DNA from: Kineosporia rhizophila
Lineage (GTDB): Bacteria > Actinomycetota > Actinomycetes > Actinomycetales > Kineosporiaceae
Assembly: GCF_021277265.1 (NCBI RefSeq)
Contig: NZ_JAJSOH010000001.1
Coordinates: forward strand, 310,001-374,000
DNA length: 64,000 bases
Reading direction: 5' to 3'
The position numbers and the translations under genes are program-made. Shown piece by piece: positions 33,559 to 41,879 of this stretch; within the stretch, counting starts at the first letter, position 1, and each line of letters starts with the position of its first letter. The notes under the pieces were generated by a model. That model worked only from the letters and a program-made list of their open reading frames with translations. It searched no databases and had not been told where the DNA came from.

Positions 33559-34326
33559 TCAGATCCCGGTCATCAGCCCGCCGTCGACCTGCAGGCTGAC
33601 TCCAGTGACGTAGGAGGCGGCCGGGGAGAGCAGGAACACTGCGGCGGCGGCGAACTCGTCCGGGTCTCCGTAGCGGCCGGCCGGGATCTTCGCGTCCCAC
33701 TCCTGCTGGATCTGCGACACCGGGAGGCCGGTGCGCTCGGAGCGCCCCTGGTCCAGCTGCTCCACCCGGGCGGTGGCGATCCGGCCGGGGATCAGCTGGT
33801 TGACCCGTACCTCGGGGGCCCAGCTACGACTCAGCGACTTGGCCAGTGCGGCCACGCCGGAGCGGAACACGCTGGACAGGATCAGGTCGTCGGACGGTTC
33901 CCGGACCTGGCTGGAGGTGCAGAACAGCACGCTGCTCCCGCCCTTCACCAGGTGCGGCCGGGCCGCCTTGGCCAGCCTCACGGCGGGCCGCAGCAGCAGG
34001 TCGAAACCGAGCTGCCAGTCCTCGTCCTCGGTGGCGTCGAACCCCTTGGCGGGCGGGCCCCCGGTGTTCACCACCACACCGTTCAGGCCGCCGAACCGGC
34101 CGGCGGCGTCCTGTACCCAGGCCTCCAGCGCCGCGCCGTCGGTCAGGTCGACCGGCCGCCCGGTGGCGGTGCCGTTGACCGCCCCCTCGTTCAGCGCCGT
34201 CACTGCGGTCTCGACCCGTTCCGCGGTGCGCCCGCAGATCGACACGTCGTGCCCGGCCAGCACCAACTGCCGCGCGATCGCGTGCCCGAGGCCCGACGTC
34301 GCCGCCGCCACCAGGTATCCACCCAT
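33559..34326 (-). CDS. SDR family protein lacking the canonical Tyr-x3-Lys pair
   Basis: This 255-residue SDR has the N-terminal cofactor motif AAATSGLGHAIARQL, a NTGG segment in place of NNAG, the Ser region CTSSQVREPS and the C-terminal VTGVSLQVDGGLMTG. Where YxxxK is expected the sequence is ILSSVFRSGVAALAKSL, so the catalytic Tyr is absent and an Arg is near the Lys position. This variant occurs in a known subgroup of FabG-like proteins; whether it is an active reductase is unclear. ATG 34326 follows GGAGG. Confidence 0.85.
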   Translation of the reverse strand: MGGYLVAAATSGLGHAIARQLVLAGHDVSICGRTAERVETAVTALNEGAVNGTATGRPVDLTDGAALEAWVQDAAGRFGGLNGVVVNTGGPPAKGFDATEDEDWQLGFDLLLRPAVRLAKAARPHLVKGGSSVLFCTSSQVREPSDDLILSSVFRSGVAALAKSLSRSWAPEVRVNQLIPGRIATARVEQLDQGRSERTGLPVSQIQQEWDAKIPAGRYGDPDEFAAAAVFLLSPAASYVTGVSLQVDGGLMTGI

Positions 34327-34410
34327 CGTTCTTCTCCTCCAGCGCCGATCCCGGCCCAGCCGTCCGCCGGCCGGACCGACGGTACCGATCAAAGGCGCCG
34401 AGCGGGACAG

Positions 34411-35298
34411 CTACTGGTAGACCTCGGACGAGCGGCGCTGCGCGGAGTAGTGCCCACGGTCCGAACTGCCGTAGCGCTCGGAGCCGTAACGCGATCCGTA
34501 ACCGGAGTCGTAACGGGGTTCGTAGGAAGGCTCGTACGAAGGTTCGCGGGACGGCTCGGAACGGTAGGAGGGCTCGGGCCGGTAGGGCGCCTCGTAGTCC
34601 GGCTCGGGGCGGTAGGCCGCCGGTTCGGGGGCGGGCACGGTCCGCGGCGCCGAAGGCGCGTCGGCCAGGGCCTGCACCGCCATCGCGACCCCGGCCGCGC
34701 ACGGCTCGATCACCGGCACGCCCAGCTCGTCGGCCAGCGGTCCACGCAGGCGCTCCATCCCGACACTGCCCAGAATCACCGCCTCGGCCCCTCGGCGGCC
34801 GACCAGCTCCCGCGAGGCCGACAGCACCGCGTTCGCCGCCTCCCGCGTGCCCAGCTCCAGCACGCCGCGCCCGATCGCCAGGTCGGCCACCACCCGGCCG
34901 CTCACCCCGAGCCGCGCCCAGTACAGCTCGTGCCGGAAGGTGGCCATCGGCAGCGTGCTCACCACGCCGATCCGCCGGCTGTGCGCCATCGCCGAGATCA
35001 GCGCCGCCTCCGCGATCCCGACCACCGGCACCGGTGCGGCGGCCCGCAGCTCGTCCAGACCGGTGTCCGAGAAGCAGCCCACCACGTACGCGTCGGCCCG
35101 GTGCTGTCCGGCCGTGGCCAGCAGGGGGCCGACCGCCGCGCGGGCGTCGTCGTCGGTCTCGATCGCTCGGGGCCCGCCGTAGGAGGTGACCGCGGTCGCG
35201 CCGACTCCCCAGCGGCGGGCGGCCCGGTCCAGCGACTCCTGGATCCCCGCGGTGATCTCCGCCGAGCTGGTCGGGTTGATGACGACGACATGAGGCAT
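34411..35298 (-). CDS. Asp/Glu/hydantoin racemase-like protein with a Tyr/Pro/Ser-rich tail
   Basis: This is a 295-residue protein. Residues 1 to about 210 form an aspartate/glutamate-racemase-superfamily domain (VVINPTSSAEITAGI opening; first catalytic Cys in VVGCFSDTGLDEL, second in VIEPCAAGVAMA; GAEAVILGSVGM before it), closest in style to hydantoin racemase and maleate isomerase relatives. The last ~80 residues are a low-complexity tail with repeated YRPEPxY and SYEPSYEPR units and a Gly/Ser/Tyr-rich end, which the family does not have. ATG 35298 gives the family's normal N-terminus. It shares the strand with the SDR (84 nt gap) and the binding protein. Confidence 0.85.
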   Translation of the reverse strand: MPHVVVINPTSSAEITAGIQESLDRAARRWGVGATAVTSYGGPRAIETDDDARAAVGPLLATAGQHRADAYVVGCFSDTGLDELRAAAPVPVVGIAEAALISAMAHSRRIGVVSTLPMATFRHELYWARLGVSGRVVADLAIGRGVLELGTREAANAVLSASRELVGRRGAEAVILGSVGMERLRGPLADELGVPVIEPCAAGVAMAVQALADAPSAPRTVPAPEPAAYRPEPDYEAPYRPEPSYRSEPSREPSYEPSYEPRYDSGYGSRYGSERYGSSDRGHYSAQRRSSEVYQ

Positions 35299-35531
35299 GC
35301 GGTAGTCCGTTTCACAGCGTTGGTCGGGCACCGGCCCGTGCCCGGTCCCACAAGGTACGACCGGGTAGCCACGAGACGCACAAAAGTCTCAGACGGCGCT
35401 CATGCACCACGAGGGCAGCAATGCGACCAAAGCCTCACGCCCAGCGCCCGCCCGAGCCGGTCCCGGGGTTTCCCGGGCCACGGCAGAATCCGACCAGAAC
35501 CGCATTTCGTTATCGGTCAGCACGACCAAGA

Positions 35532-36554
35532 TCACGGAAGATAGGGCTTTTCCGGCAGGAACTCCTTGGTGTATACCTCGGCCAGTTCCGGCTTCTCGTT
35601 CAGCCGGCCGGCCCGGGTCAGCGCCTCGACGGTGCCGCGCCAGGCGCGGTCGTCGATGGCCAGGTAGCCGTTCTTCTGCTGTCGGCCGGCTCCCCAGTGG
35701 TAGCCCAGCTCCTCCAGCTCCTTGGCCGTGACCGCCTCGTCGATCTGCGGGTAGGTCTTCTTCATCAGCGCCACCGCGGCGGCCGGATTCTGCACGGCCC
35801 ACTGCATGCCCCGGGCGTAGACGTCGACGAACCCGGAGACTGCCTGCGGGTTCTTCTCGGCGAAGTCGGTGTTGACGTCGAGCACCTGGCCGATCACCCC
35901 GACCTGCTCGGCGAACGGGAACACCACCGGCTTGGCCCCGAACTCCTGCTCGGCCTGGAGCGGGGCCAGGGTGAGGAACTCGGGGTAGCAGTCGACCACG
36001 CCCTGGAACAGCAGGGGCAGCCCGGCGTCGGGGGCCACCTCGTTCACCCGGCCACGCAGGCCCTCCCGGTCGCGCCAGATCTGCCAGACCGCGTCGTCGG
36101 CGTCGTTGCCGGCCGTGGCCAGCTTCCGGTCGAGCAGGCTCTCCGGGTTGTCGGCGGTGATGCTGGAGCCCGGGCGGCAGATCAGCCCCTCCAGCGCCTG
36201 CGGCTGGACCAGCCCGACCGCCTTCACCGGCAGGCCCTCGGCCTGCGCGAGCAGCAGTTCGACCCCGCCGCCCAGGGTCAGGTCGTGCTGACCGTCGGCC
36301 ACCGAGCGGAGCTGATCGACCTTGCCCCCGGGGGTGGTCGTCACCTTGAGCCCAGCCTCGGAGAACCAGCCCTCGCGCAGCCCGACCAGCACGGGAAGGT
36401 CGGCCGAGGTGGGCGTGTGGTCGTAGATCCAGCGCACCGGGGTGGGGCCGTCGGCCACCGCCGCGTTCTGATCCTCGTCGGAGCCGCAGGCGGCCAGCAC
36501 GCTCAGCGCCACGGCGGCCAGGGCGGCGGTACGGACGCGGCGGTTCCTGGTCAT
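35532..36554 (-). CDS. Orphan ABC transporter substrate-binding lipoprotein (NMT1/THI5-like)
   Basis: This 340-residue lipoprotein starts MTRNRRVRTAALAAVALSV with lipobox LAAC (Cys at about 23). The mature part looks like the NMT1/THI5/SsuA-type receptors that bind thiamine precursors, sulfonates, nitrate or riboflavin: WIYDHTPTSADLPVLVGLREGWFSEAGL, then GGGVELLLAQAEGLPVKAV. No permease or ATPase gene is adjacent. GGAG stands 9 nt before ATG 36554; a start at 36578 is possible. It heads a minus-strand series with the racemase-like, SDR and hydrolase genes, 233 nt from the next. Confidence 0.85.
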   Translation of the reverse strand: MTRNRRVRTAALAAVALSVLAACGSDEDQNAAVADGPTPVRWIYDHTPTSADLPVLVGLREGWFSEAGLKVTTTPGGKVDQLRSVADGQHDLTLGGGVELLLAQAEGLPVKAVGLVQPQALEGLICRPGSSITADNPESLLDRKLATAGNDADDAVWQIWRDREGLRGRVNEVAPDAGLPLLFQGVVDCYPEFLTLAPLQAEQEFGAKPVVFPFAEQVGVIGQVLDVNTDFAEKNPQAVSGFVDVYARGMQWAVQNPAAAVALMKKTYPQIDEAVTAKELEELGYHWGAGRQQKNGYLAIDDRAWRGTVEALTRAGRLNEKPELAEVYTKEFLPEKPYLP

Positions 36555-36807
36555 CTGTCCGGTCTCCGGCTGCTTCATCGGGGCGGGAGTGAGGGCAATC
36601 ACCAGAACCGACTGAAGACGTCCGTGGTCCCGGGAGGCGTGAGCGTAGCGGACATTCCACGCACGTTGTCAGCTGACCGCTTCTGCCCGATCACTTTTCG
36701 TCAACTGTCGGACAGATTCCGGAACCCTCGGAACATCCCTGGTCACAGCCCGTAGCAATACGGGCGGACGGGTGTGGCCATTTTCATGTTGCCACTTCCT
36801 ATAGGAT

Positions 36808-36826
36808 CAAGGTTAGGCTGACCTAA
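36808..36826 (+). promoter_or_regulatory. DtxR/IdeR iron box at the fprA start
   Basis: The 19-mer here matches the iron-box consensus (TTAGGTTAGSCTAACCTAA) at 16 of 19 positions, mismatching only at positions 1, 2 and 13. It ends 2 nt before the fprA ATG, and TATAGG at 36800-36805 could be the -10 box. A repressor bound here would block both promoter clearance and the start region. Confidence 0.75.
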
Positions 36827-36828
36827 CC

Positions 36829-38196
36829 ATGACTGAAGAGACTTCATCCCCCCGTCCGCTGCGCATCGGGGTGATCGGTGCGGGCCCGGCGGGCATCTAC
36901 GCTGCCGACATCCTGACCAAGTCCGAGGTCCCGGTCGAGATCGACGTCCTCGAGCGGCTGCCCGCCCCGTACGGCCTGGTCCGATACGGCGTGGCCCCCG
37001 ACCACCCGCGGATCAAGGAGATCATCAAGGCCCTGCGCCGGGTGCTCGACCACGAGAACATCCGCTTCATCGGGAACGTGAACTACGGCACCGACCTCAA
37101 GCTCGAGGACCTGAGGGCGCACTACGACGCCGTCATCTTCGCCACCGGCGCCTTCGCCGACCGCGACCTCGACGTCCCCGGCACCGACCTGCCCGGCAGC
37201 TTCGGCGCCGCCGACTTCGTCAACTGGTACGACGGTCACCCCGACGTGCCCCGCGAGTGGCCGCTGACCGCGCAGAGCGTGGCCGTGCTGGGTGCCGGCA
37301 ACGTGGCCCTGGACGTGGCCCGGGTGCTGTCCAAGACGGCCGACGAGATGCTCGTGACCGAGATCCCGGACAACGTCTACCAGGGCCTGAAGGCCAACCA
37401 GGCCACCGACGTGCACGTGTTCGCCCGTCGCGGCCCGGTGCAGGTGAAGTTCTCCCCGCTGGAGCTGCGCGAGCTGGCCCACTCCCCCAACGTGGACGTC
37501 GTCGTGCACCCGGAGGGTTTCGAGTTCGACGAGGCGAGCATGCGCCTGGCGAACGAGGACAAGCACGTCAAGCAGGTCATGAAGACGCTCAACGCCTGGG
37601 TGGGCAAGGAGCCGACCGGCAAGATCCACCGGCTGCACCTGCACTTCCTCGAGGCGCCGGTGGAGATCTCCGGCGACGGCAAGGTCGAGAACCTGCGCAC
37701 CGAGCGCATGGAGCTCACCGGTGACGGGAACGTGCGCGGCACCGGGCAGTTCACCGACTGGCCGGTCCAGGCGGTCTACCGCGCCGTGGGTTACCGCAGC
37801 TCGGCCCTGCCGGACATCCCGTTCGACCACTCCCGCCACGTGATCAGCAACGACGGCGGCCGGGTGCTGGACGTGAACGGCAACCAGGTGCCCGGCGTCT
37901 ACTGCACCGGCTGGATCAAGCGCGGCCCGATCGGCCTGATCGGGCACACCAAGTCCGACGCCAACGAGACCGTGCAGCACATCCTCAAGGAGGTCTCCCC
38001 GGACGACCCCGCCCCGCACGGCGTGGACATCCTGGCCCACCTGGAGCTGGTCGGCGTCGACTACACCACCTGGGACGGCTGGAACTCGCTGGACGCGCAC
38101 GAGGTCAGCCTCGGCGAGCCGCACAGCCGCGAGCGCATCAAGGTGGTCGAGCGTGAGGACATGATCCGGATCAGCAAGGCCTCGCCGACCGACTGA
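36829..38196 (+). CDS. fprA: NADPH:ferredoxin reductase, FprA/adrenodoxin-reductase type
   Basis: This 455-residue flavoprotein follows mycobacterial FprA along its length: FAD motif GVIGAGPAGIYAADIL, LERLPAPYGLVRYGVAPDHPRIK, NADPH motif VAVLGAGNVALDVARVL, FARRGPVQVKFSPLELREL and GWIKRGPIGLIGTNK-like GWIKRGPIGLIGHTKSDA. It passes electrons from NADPH to ferredoxin for P450s, desaturases or iron-related enzymes. The iron box directly before the ATG indicates derepression under iron shortage. There is little room for a ribosome binding site, so the transcript may be leaderless. A strong convergent terminator follows. Confidence 0.95.
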   Translation: MTEETSSPRPLRIGVIGAGPAGIYAADILTKSEVPVEIDVLERLPAPYGLVRYGVAPDHPRIKEIIKALRRVLDHENIRFIGNVNYGTDLKLEDLRAHYDAVIFATGAFADRDLDVPGTDLPGSFGAADFVNWYDGHPDVPREWPLTAQSVAVLGAGNVALDVARVLSKTADEMLVTEIPDNVYQGLKANQATDVHVFARRGPVQVKFSPLELRELAHSPNVDVVVHPEGFEFDEASMRLANEDKHVKQVMKTLNAWVGKEPTGKIHRLHLHFLEAPVEISGDGKVENLRTERMELTGDGNVRGTGQFTDWPVQAVYRAVGYRSSALPDIPFDHSRHVISNDGGRVLDVNGNQVPGVYCTGWIKRGPIGLIGHTKSDANETVQHILKEVSPDDPAPHGVDILAHLELVGVDYTTWDGWNSLDAHEVSLGEPHSRERIKVVEREDMIRISKASPTD

Positions 38197-38215
38197 GCAC
38201 CTCCCGGCACGACAG

Positions 38216-38247
38216 AAGGTCCGGCACCCCCTCGGGTGCCGGACCTT
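38216..38247. terminator. Bidirectional terminator between fprA and the next reductase gene
   Basis: Perfect 14-bp stem AAGGTCCGGCACCC / GGGTGCCGGACCTT (38216-38229 and 38234-38247) with loop CCTC, giving U-containing ends in both directions. The two flanking genes converge on it. Confidence 0.85.
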
Positions 38248-38256
38248 CTTCGCGTC

Positions 38257-39420
38257 TCAGCCCAGCAGGCTGAAGGCCTTGTCGTAGTTCGCGTCCGCCT
38301 TGTAGGTGAGAACGCCCACACAGGTGCCGTTCTCGTCCTGGTACCAGACGGTGAAGGCGTCTCCCTCACCCTCCTCGTACAGCGCCTCGACGTATCCGTC
38401 GCCCCAGGCGGCGTATTTCAGCCAACGGTCGCCGATCTGGCTCCAGAATCCCGGCGGGGAGGACCATTCCGCACCCTCGACCCCGGCCGCCGATCGGCCC
38501 GCGATCTTGCCCATCGTCTCGGCGTCGAACCAGTGCTCGACCGAGATCCCGCGCCCGGCCGCGGTGTTGAAGGCGTGCACCACGTCGCCGGCCGCCAGCA
38601 CCCCGTCGGCCGAGGTGCGCATCTGCGCGTCGACCAGGATCCGGCCCTCGTGCAGCCGCAGCCCCGCCTCTGCGGCCAGGTCGGAGGCCGGGCGCACGCC
38701 GACCGCCAGGAGAACCTCGTCGGCCCGCACCGGTTCCCGGCCGGCCAGCTGCACGGTGACGCCCTGGGCGTCACGCTCGATCGCGGTGACCGTGACCCCG
38801 GTGACCAGGTGCACCCCGTCCTCGGTGAGCCAGCGGGCGATCCGGGCAGCTGCCTCGTCGCCCAGCCGGTTCTCCTGCGGCGCATACTCGTTCGTCACCT
38901 GCACCACCTCGACCCCCAGCCGGCGCAGTGACGAGGCGGCCTCGCAGCCGATGAAGCCGGAGCCGATCACCGCCACCGTCTTCGCCCCGGCCACCGCCTG
39001 CCGGAGCCGGCGGCCGTCTTCCAGGGTGCGCAGCCGGAGCAGCGAGCTGTCTTCACCGCCCGGCACCGGCAGGTCGGCCGGGTTCGCACCGGTGGCGAAA
39101 ATGCACTTCCGGTAGGCGAAGTCAGCGCCCTCCCGGGTACTCACCCGACGGGCCTCGACGTCGACCGAGACCACCCGGTCGCGGGCCCAGGTGACCTCGA
39201 GCCGGGCCAGTTCCCCCTCGTCCAGCAACCCGAAGTCACCCTCCGCCTGCTCTCCGCGCAGGAAGTCCTTCGACAGCGGGGGACGCTCGTGGGGCGAGTC
39301 CGGATCGGCCGCGACCAGCACCACCCGGCCGAGGCCGCCCGCCTCCCGGTAGGCCCGCACGGCCGAGAGCCCGGCCGGGCCGCCACCGATCACGAGCAGT
39401 TCCACCACCTGGTCAGTCAT
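38257..39420 (-). CDS. FAD-dependent NAD(P)H reductase, ferredoxin/rubredoxin reductase type
   Basis: This 387-residue pyridine nucleotide-disulfide oxidoreductase-fold protein has the FAD motif LLVIGGGPAGLSAVRAYREAG, PHERPPLSKDFLRG (flavin contact), IFATGANP, the NAD motif TVAVIGSGFIGCEAASSLRRLG and ADGVLAAGDVVH. These are the hallmarks of reductases that feed ferredoxins, rubredoxins or ring-hydroxylating oxygenases. The start at 39420 follows AAGGA by 8 nt. No redox partner gene adjoins, although fprA is its convergent neighbour. Confidence 0.9.
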   Translation of the reverse strand: MTDQVVELLVIGGGPAGLSAVRAYREAGGLGRVVLVAADPDSPHERPPLSKDFLRGEQAEGDFGLLDEGELARLEVTWARDRVVSVDVEARRVSTREGADFAYRKCIFATGANPADLPVPGGEDSSLLRLRTLEDGRRLRQAVAGAKTVAVIGSGFIGCEAASSLRRLGVEVVQVTNEYAPQENRLGDEAAARIARWLTEDGVHLVTGVTVTAIERDAQGVTVQLAGREPVRADEVLLAVGVRPASDLAAEAGLRLHEGRILVDAQMRTSADGVLAAGDVVHAFNTAAGRGISVEHWFDAETMGKIAGRSAAGVEGAEWSSPPGFWSQIGDRWLKYAAWGDGYVEALYEEGEGDAFTVWYQDENGTCVGVLTYKADANYDKAFSLLG

Positions 39421-39535
39421 GACCGTCATCCTTGCGCGCATCTCGGCCTGCGCAACCGTCCCCCCAGGGCGAGAGTCGGATTCGTGACCTCCGGCCCCAC
39501 CCGGGCCGGACCTGATCAGCCTTGAGGAGTTTCAC

Positions 39536-40081
39536 GTGTCGCTCAGCGGTAAGAAGATCGCCTTCCTGGTCGCCGACGAGGGCATCGAGCAGGTCGAACT
39601 GACCGAACCGTGGGAAGCGGTGAAGCAGGACGGCGGGCAGCCGGTCCTGATCGTCGGCAGTGACAGCAAGACCGTGCAGGGCTTCAACCACCTGGACAAG
39701 GCCGACACCTTCGACGCCGACCTGCCGGTCTCGCAGGCCGGGGTGGAGGACTACGACGGCCTGGTGCTGCCGGGCGGCGTGGCCAACCCGGACGCGCTGC
39801 GCACCAACCCCGAGGCCGTGGCCTTCGTGAAGGCCTTCGTCGACGCCGGCAAGCCGGTCGCGGCGATCTGCCACGCCCCGTGGACGCTGGTCGAGGCGGA
39901 CGTGGTCCGCGGCCGCACGGTGACCAGCTGGCCGAGCCTGCAGACCGATCTGCGTAACGCCGGTGCGCAGTGGGTGGACCAGGAGGTGGTGGTCGACTCC
40001 AGCGGCCCGGGCCCGCTGATCACCAGCCGCAACCCCGGCGACATCCCGGCCTTCAACCGGGCGCTGGCCAGCGCCTTCTGA
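39536..40081 (+). CDS. DJ-1/PfpI family protein
   Basis: This 181-residue protein has the PfpI fold: KKIAFLVADEGIEQVELTEP at the start (conserved Glu), DGLVLPGGVANPD and the nucleophile Cys in AAICHAPWTLVEA. Family members are deglycases or peptidases that protect against reactive aldehydes. The GTG at 39536 follows GAGGAG. It is a single gene ended by a hairpin at 40097-40132. Confidence 0.9.
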   Translation: MSLSGKKIAFLVADEGIEQVELTEPWEAVKQDGGQPVLIVGSDSKTVQGFNHLDKADTFDADLPVSQAGVEDYDGLVLPGGVANPDALRTNPEAVAFVKAFVDAGKPVAAICHAPWTLVEADVVRGRTVTSWPSLQTDLRNAGAQWVDQEVVVDSSGPGPLITSRNPGDIPAFNRALASAF

Positions 40082-40096
40082 CCGGGACGAGGAGGG

Positions 40097-40132
40097 ATCA
40101 GGGGTCTCCCGGGGAACCGGGGAACCCCTGAT
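40097..40132 (+). terminator. Terminator after the PfpI gene
   Basis: ATCAGGGGT (40097-40105) pairs with ACCCCTGAT (40124-40132) around a GC-rich inner loop. It begins 16 nt after the stop codon. Confidence 0.6.
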
Positions 40133-40372
40133 TCCGACAAGCGTCGCTTAATGGGCGTACGATCACCCTCCGACACCGTTATTACTTTAAGTGAGTTGAA
40201 AATTCTTTCAGTCTCGTCCGCGACGGCCCGCGCCGAACCCTTCACGTAGAGTGCTGAGAAAGCGTCGATCTGACCTTATCGTCCCGAAACTCCGGCGTGA
40301 TCACGAGACTACGTAAAGCCAGCGTCATCGAGGCCGAAAATTGCTGTCCCGGAGCGTGTTAGCGTCCGGATC
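40133..40372. other. Lower-GC intergenic region upstream of the DUF1272 gene
   Basis: This 240-bp stretch contains the most A/T-rich DNA nearby (GTTATTACTTTAAGTGAG around 40,180 and AATTCTTTCAG around 40,200). It probably holds the promoter of the small gene at 40373. I see no gene or clear operator in it. Confidence 0.45.
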
Positions 40373-40618
40373 ATGCTTGAGCTGCGACCTAACTGCGAAG
40401 CCTGCGACACCGACCTGGCGGCCGACTCGCCGGACGTGTGGATCTGCTCCTTCGAGTGCACCTGGTGCACCGACTGCGCCGCCACCTTCGCTGACAATGC
40501 GTGCCCGAACGACAAGGGCAACCTGGTCTCCCGCCCGATCCGCACCCCGGAGATGCTGGAGAAGTTCCCGGCCTCCACCGAGCGCAAGCACAACCCCGAG
40601 CTCGTCCCGGCCGGCTGA
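40373..40618 (+). CDS. DUF1272 small zinc-ribbon-like protein
   Basis: This 81-residue protein has the DUF1272 pattern MLELRPNCEACDTDL, WICSFECTWCTDCAA and ACPNDKGNLVSRPIR. Six cysteines arranged as pairs suggest one or two zinc knuckles. The function is unknown. It is a separate small unit with its own upstream region. Confidence 0.9.
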   Translation: MLELRPNCEACDTDLAADSPDVWICSFECTWCTDCAATFADNACPNDKGNLVSRPIRTPEMLEKFPASTERKHNPELVPAG

Positions 40619-40706
40619 GGTCACGGCCGGGTCCGCTCAAGCAGTGACCTGACCCGATCGAGACGGCATACTGACAGGTCTGCTGTCTCGACGGGGAGGT
40701 CTGCCG

Positions 40707-41879
40707 GTGCCTGCGGAACGCGTTGTGCCGAATGCCGAGGCCGCCGACCTCGTCGCCCTCACCCGGCAGATCGCCGCGAGACACCTGGCCCCCCTGGTCG
40801 ACGCCCACGAGGCCGAAGAGACCTTCCCGCGCGAGGTCTTCCGCGTCCTGGGCCGGGCCGGCCTGCTCGGCCTGCCCTACCCGGCCGAGTACGGCGGCGG
40901 CGAACAGCCCTACCAGGTCTACCTCCAGGTGCTGGAGGAGATCGCCACGGTCTGGGCCAGCGTCGGGGTGGGCGTCAGCGTGCACGCCCTTTCCTGCTTC
41001 GGCCTGGCCGAGTTCGGCACGCCCCAGCAGAAGAAGGACTGGCTGCCCGACCTGCTCGGTGGTGAGCAGCTCGGCGCCTACTGTCTGTCCGAACCGCACG
41101 CCGGCTCCGACCCGGCCGCCCTGCGCGCCACTGCCGTGCGCAGGGGCGACGACTACGTGCTGAACGGCGTGAAGGCCTGGACCACGCACGGCGGGCAGGC
41201 CGACTTCTACAAGATCATGGCCCGCACCTCGGACGAGAAGAACGGCATCTCCTGCTTTCTCGTCCCGGCCGGCACTCCCGGCCTGGAGGCCGATCCGCCC
41301 GAGCGCAAGATGGGCCTGACCGCCTCGCACACCACCGCGATCCGGCTCACCGACGTCCGGATCCCGGCCGAGCGCCGTCTCGGGGCCGAGGGCGACGGGC
41401 TGAAAATTGCTCTGAAGGGCCTGGACTCGGGCCGTCTGGGGATCGCCGCGGTGGCCACCGGCCTGGCCCAGGCCGCCCTCGACGCCGCGGTCGAGTACGC
41501 CGGGCAGCGCGAGACCTTCGGCCGGGCCATCATCGAGCACCAGGGCCTGAGCTTCCTGCTCGCCGACATGGCGGCCGCGGTGGAGGTCTCCCGGGCCGCC
41601 TACCTGGCCGCCGCCCGACGCCGCGACCTGGGCCTTCCGTTCACCCGCCAGGCCTCGATCGCCAAGCTGGTCGCCACCGACAACGCCATGCGGGTCACCA
41701 CCGACGCGGTGCAGGTCCTCGGCGGTTACGGCTACACCCGCGACTTCCCGCTGGAGCGCTACATGCGCGAGGCCAAGGTGATGCAGATCTTCGAGGGCAC
41801 CAACCAGATCCAGCGGATGGTGATCGGGCGGGCCCTCGCCGACACCAAGGGAAAGATCCACATCGCGGAAGGATCCTGA
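40707..41879 (+). CDS. Acyl-CoA dehydrogenase
   Basis: This 390-residue flavoenzyme makes the first beta-oxidation double bond in a CoA thioester. It has the FAD/substrate motifs YCLSEPHAGSDPAALRATAV and the C-terminal GGYGYTRDFPLERYMREAKVMQIFEGTNQIQ, in which the Glu of the EGTN segment is the catalytic base of short- and medium-chain enzymes. GTG 40707 follows GGGGAGG. It overlaps the 3-hydroxyacyl-CoA dehydrogenase gene by one base (TGATG), so the pair supplies steps one and three of a beta-oxidation-like or branched-chain acid route. Confidence 0.93.
   Translation: MPAERVVPNAEAADLVALTRQIAARHLAPLVDAHEAEETFPREVFRVLGRAGLLGLPYPAEYGGGEQPYQVYLQVLEEIATVWASVGVGVSVHALSCFGLAEFGTPQQKKDWLPDLLGGEQLGAYCLSEPHAGSDPAALRATAVRRGDDYVLNGVKAWTTHGGQADFYKIMARTSDEKNGISCFLVPAGTPGLEADPPERKMGLTASHTTAIRLTDVRIPAERRLGAEGDGLKIALKGLDSGRLGIAAVATGLAQAALDAAVEYAGQRETFGRAIIEHQGLSFLLADMAAAVEVSRAAYLAAARRRDLGLPFTRQASIAKLVATDNAMRVTTDAVQVLGGYGYTRDFPLERYMREAKVMQIFEGTNQIQRMVIGRALADTKGKIHIAEGS

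Noticed and set aside
33511..35544. 677-codon plus-strand ORF over the SDR and racemase-like genes
   Set aside because: It is an antisense shadow of two supported genes, with Arg/Gly/Ala/His-rich composition and no domain.
36617..36630. Single arm GACGTCCGTGGTCC similar to the palindromic repeat family
   Set aside because: There is no inverted partner nearby, so it is not listed as a repeat copy; it may be a decayed element or chance.
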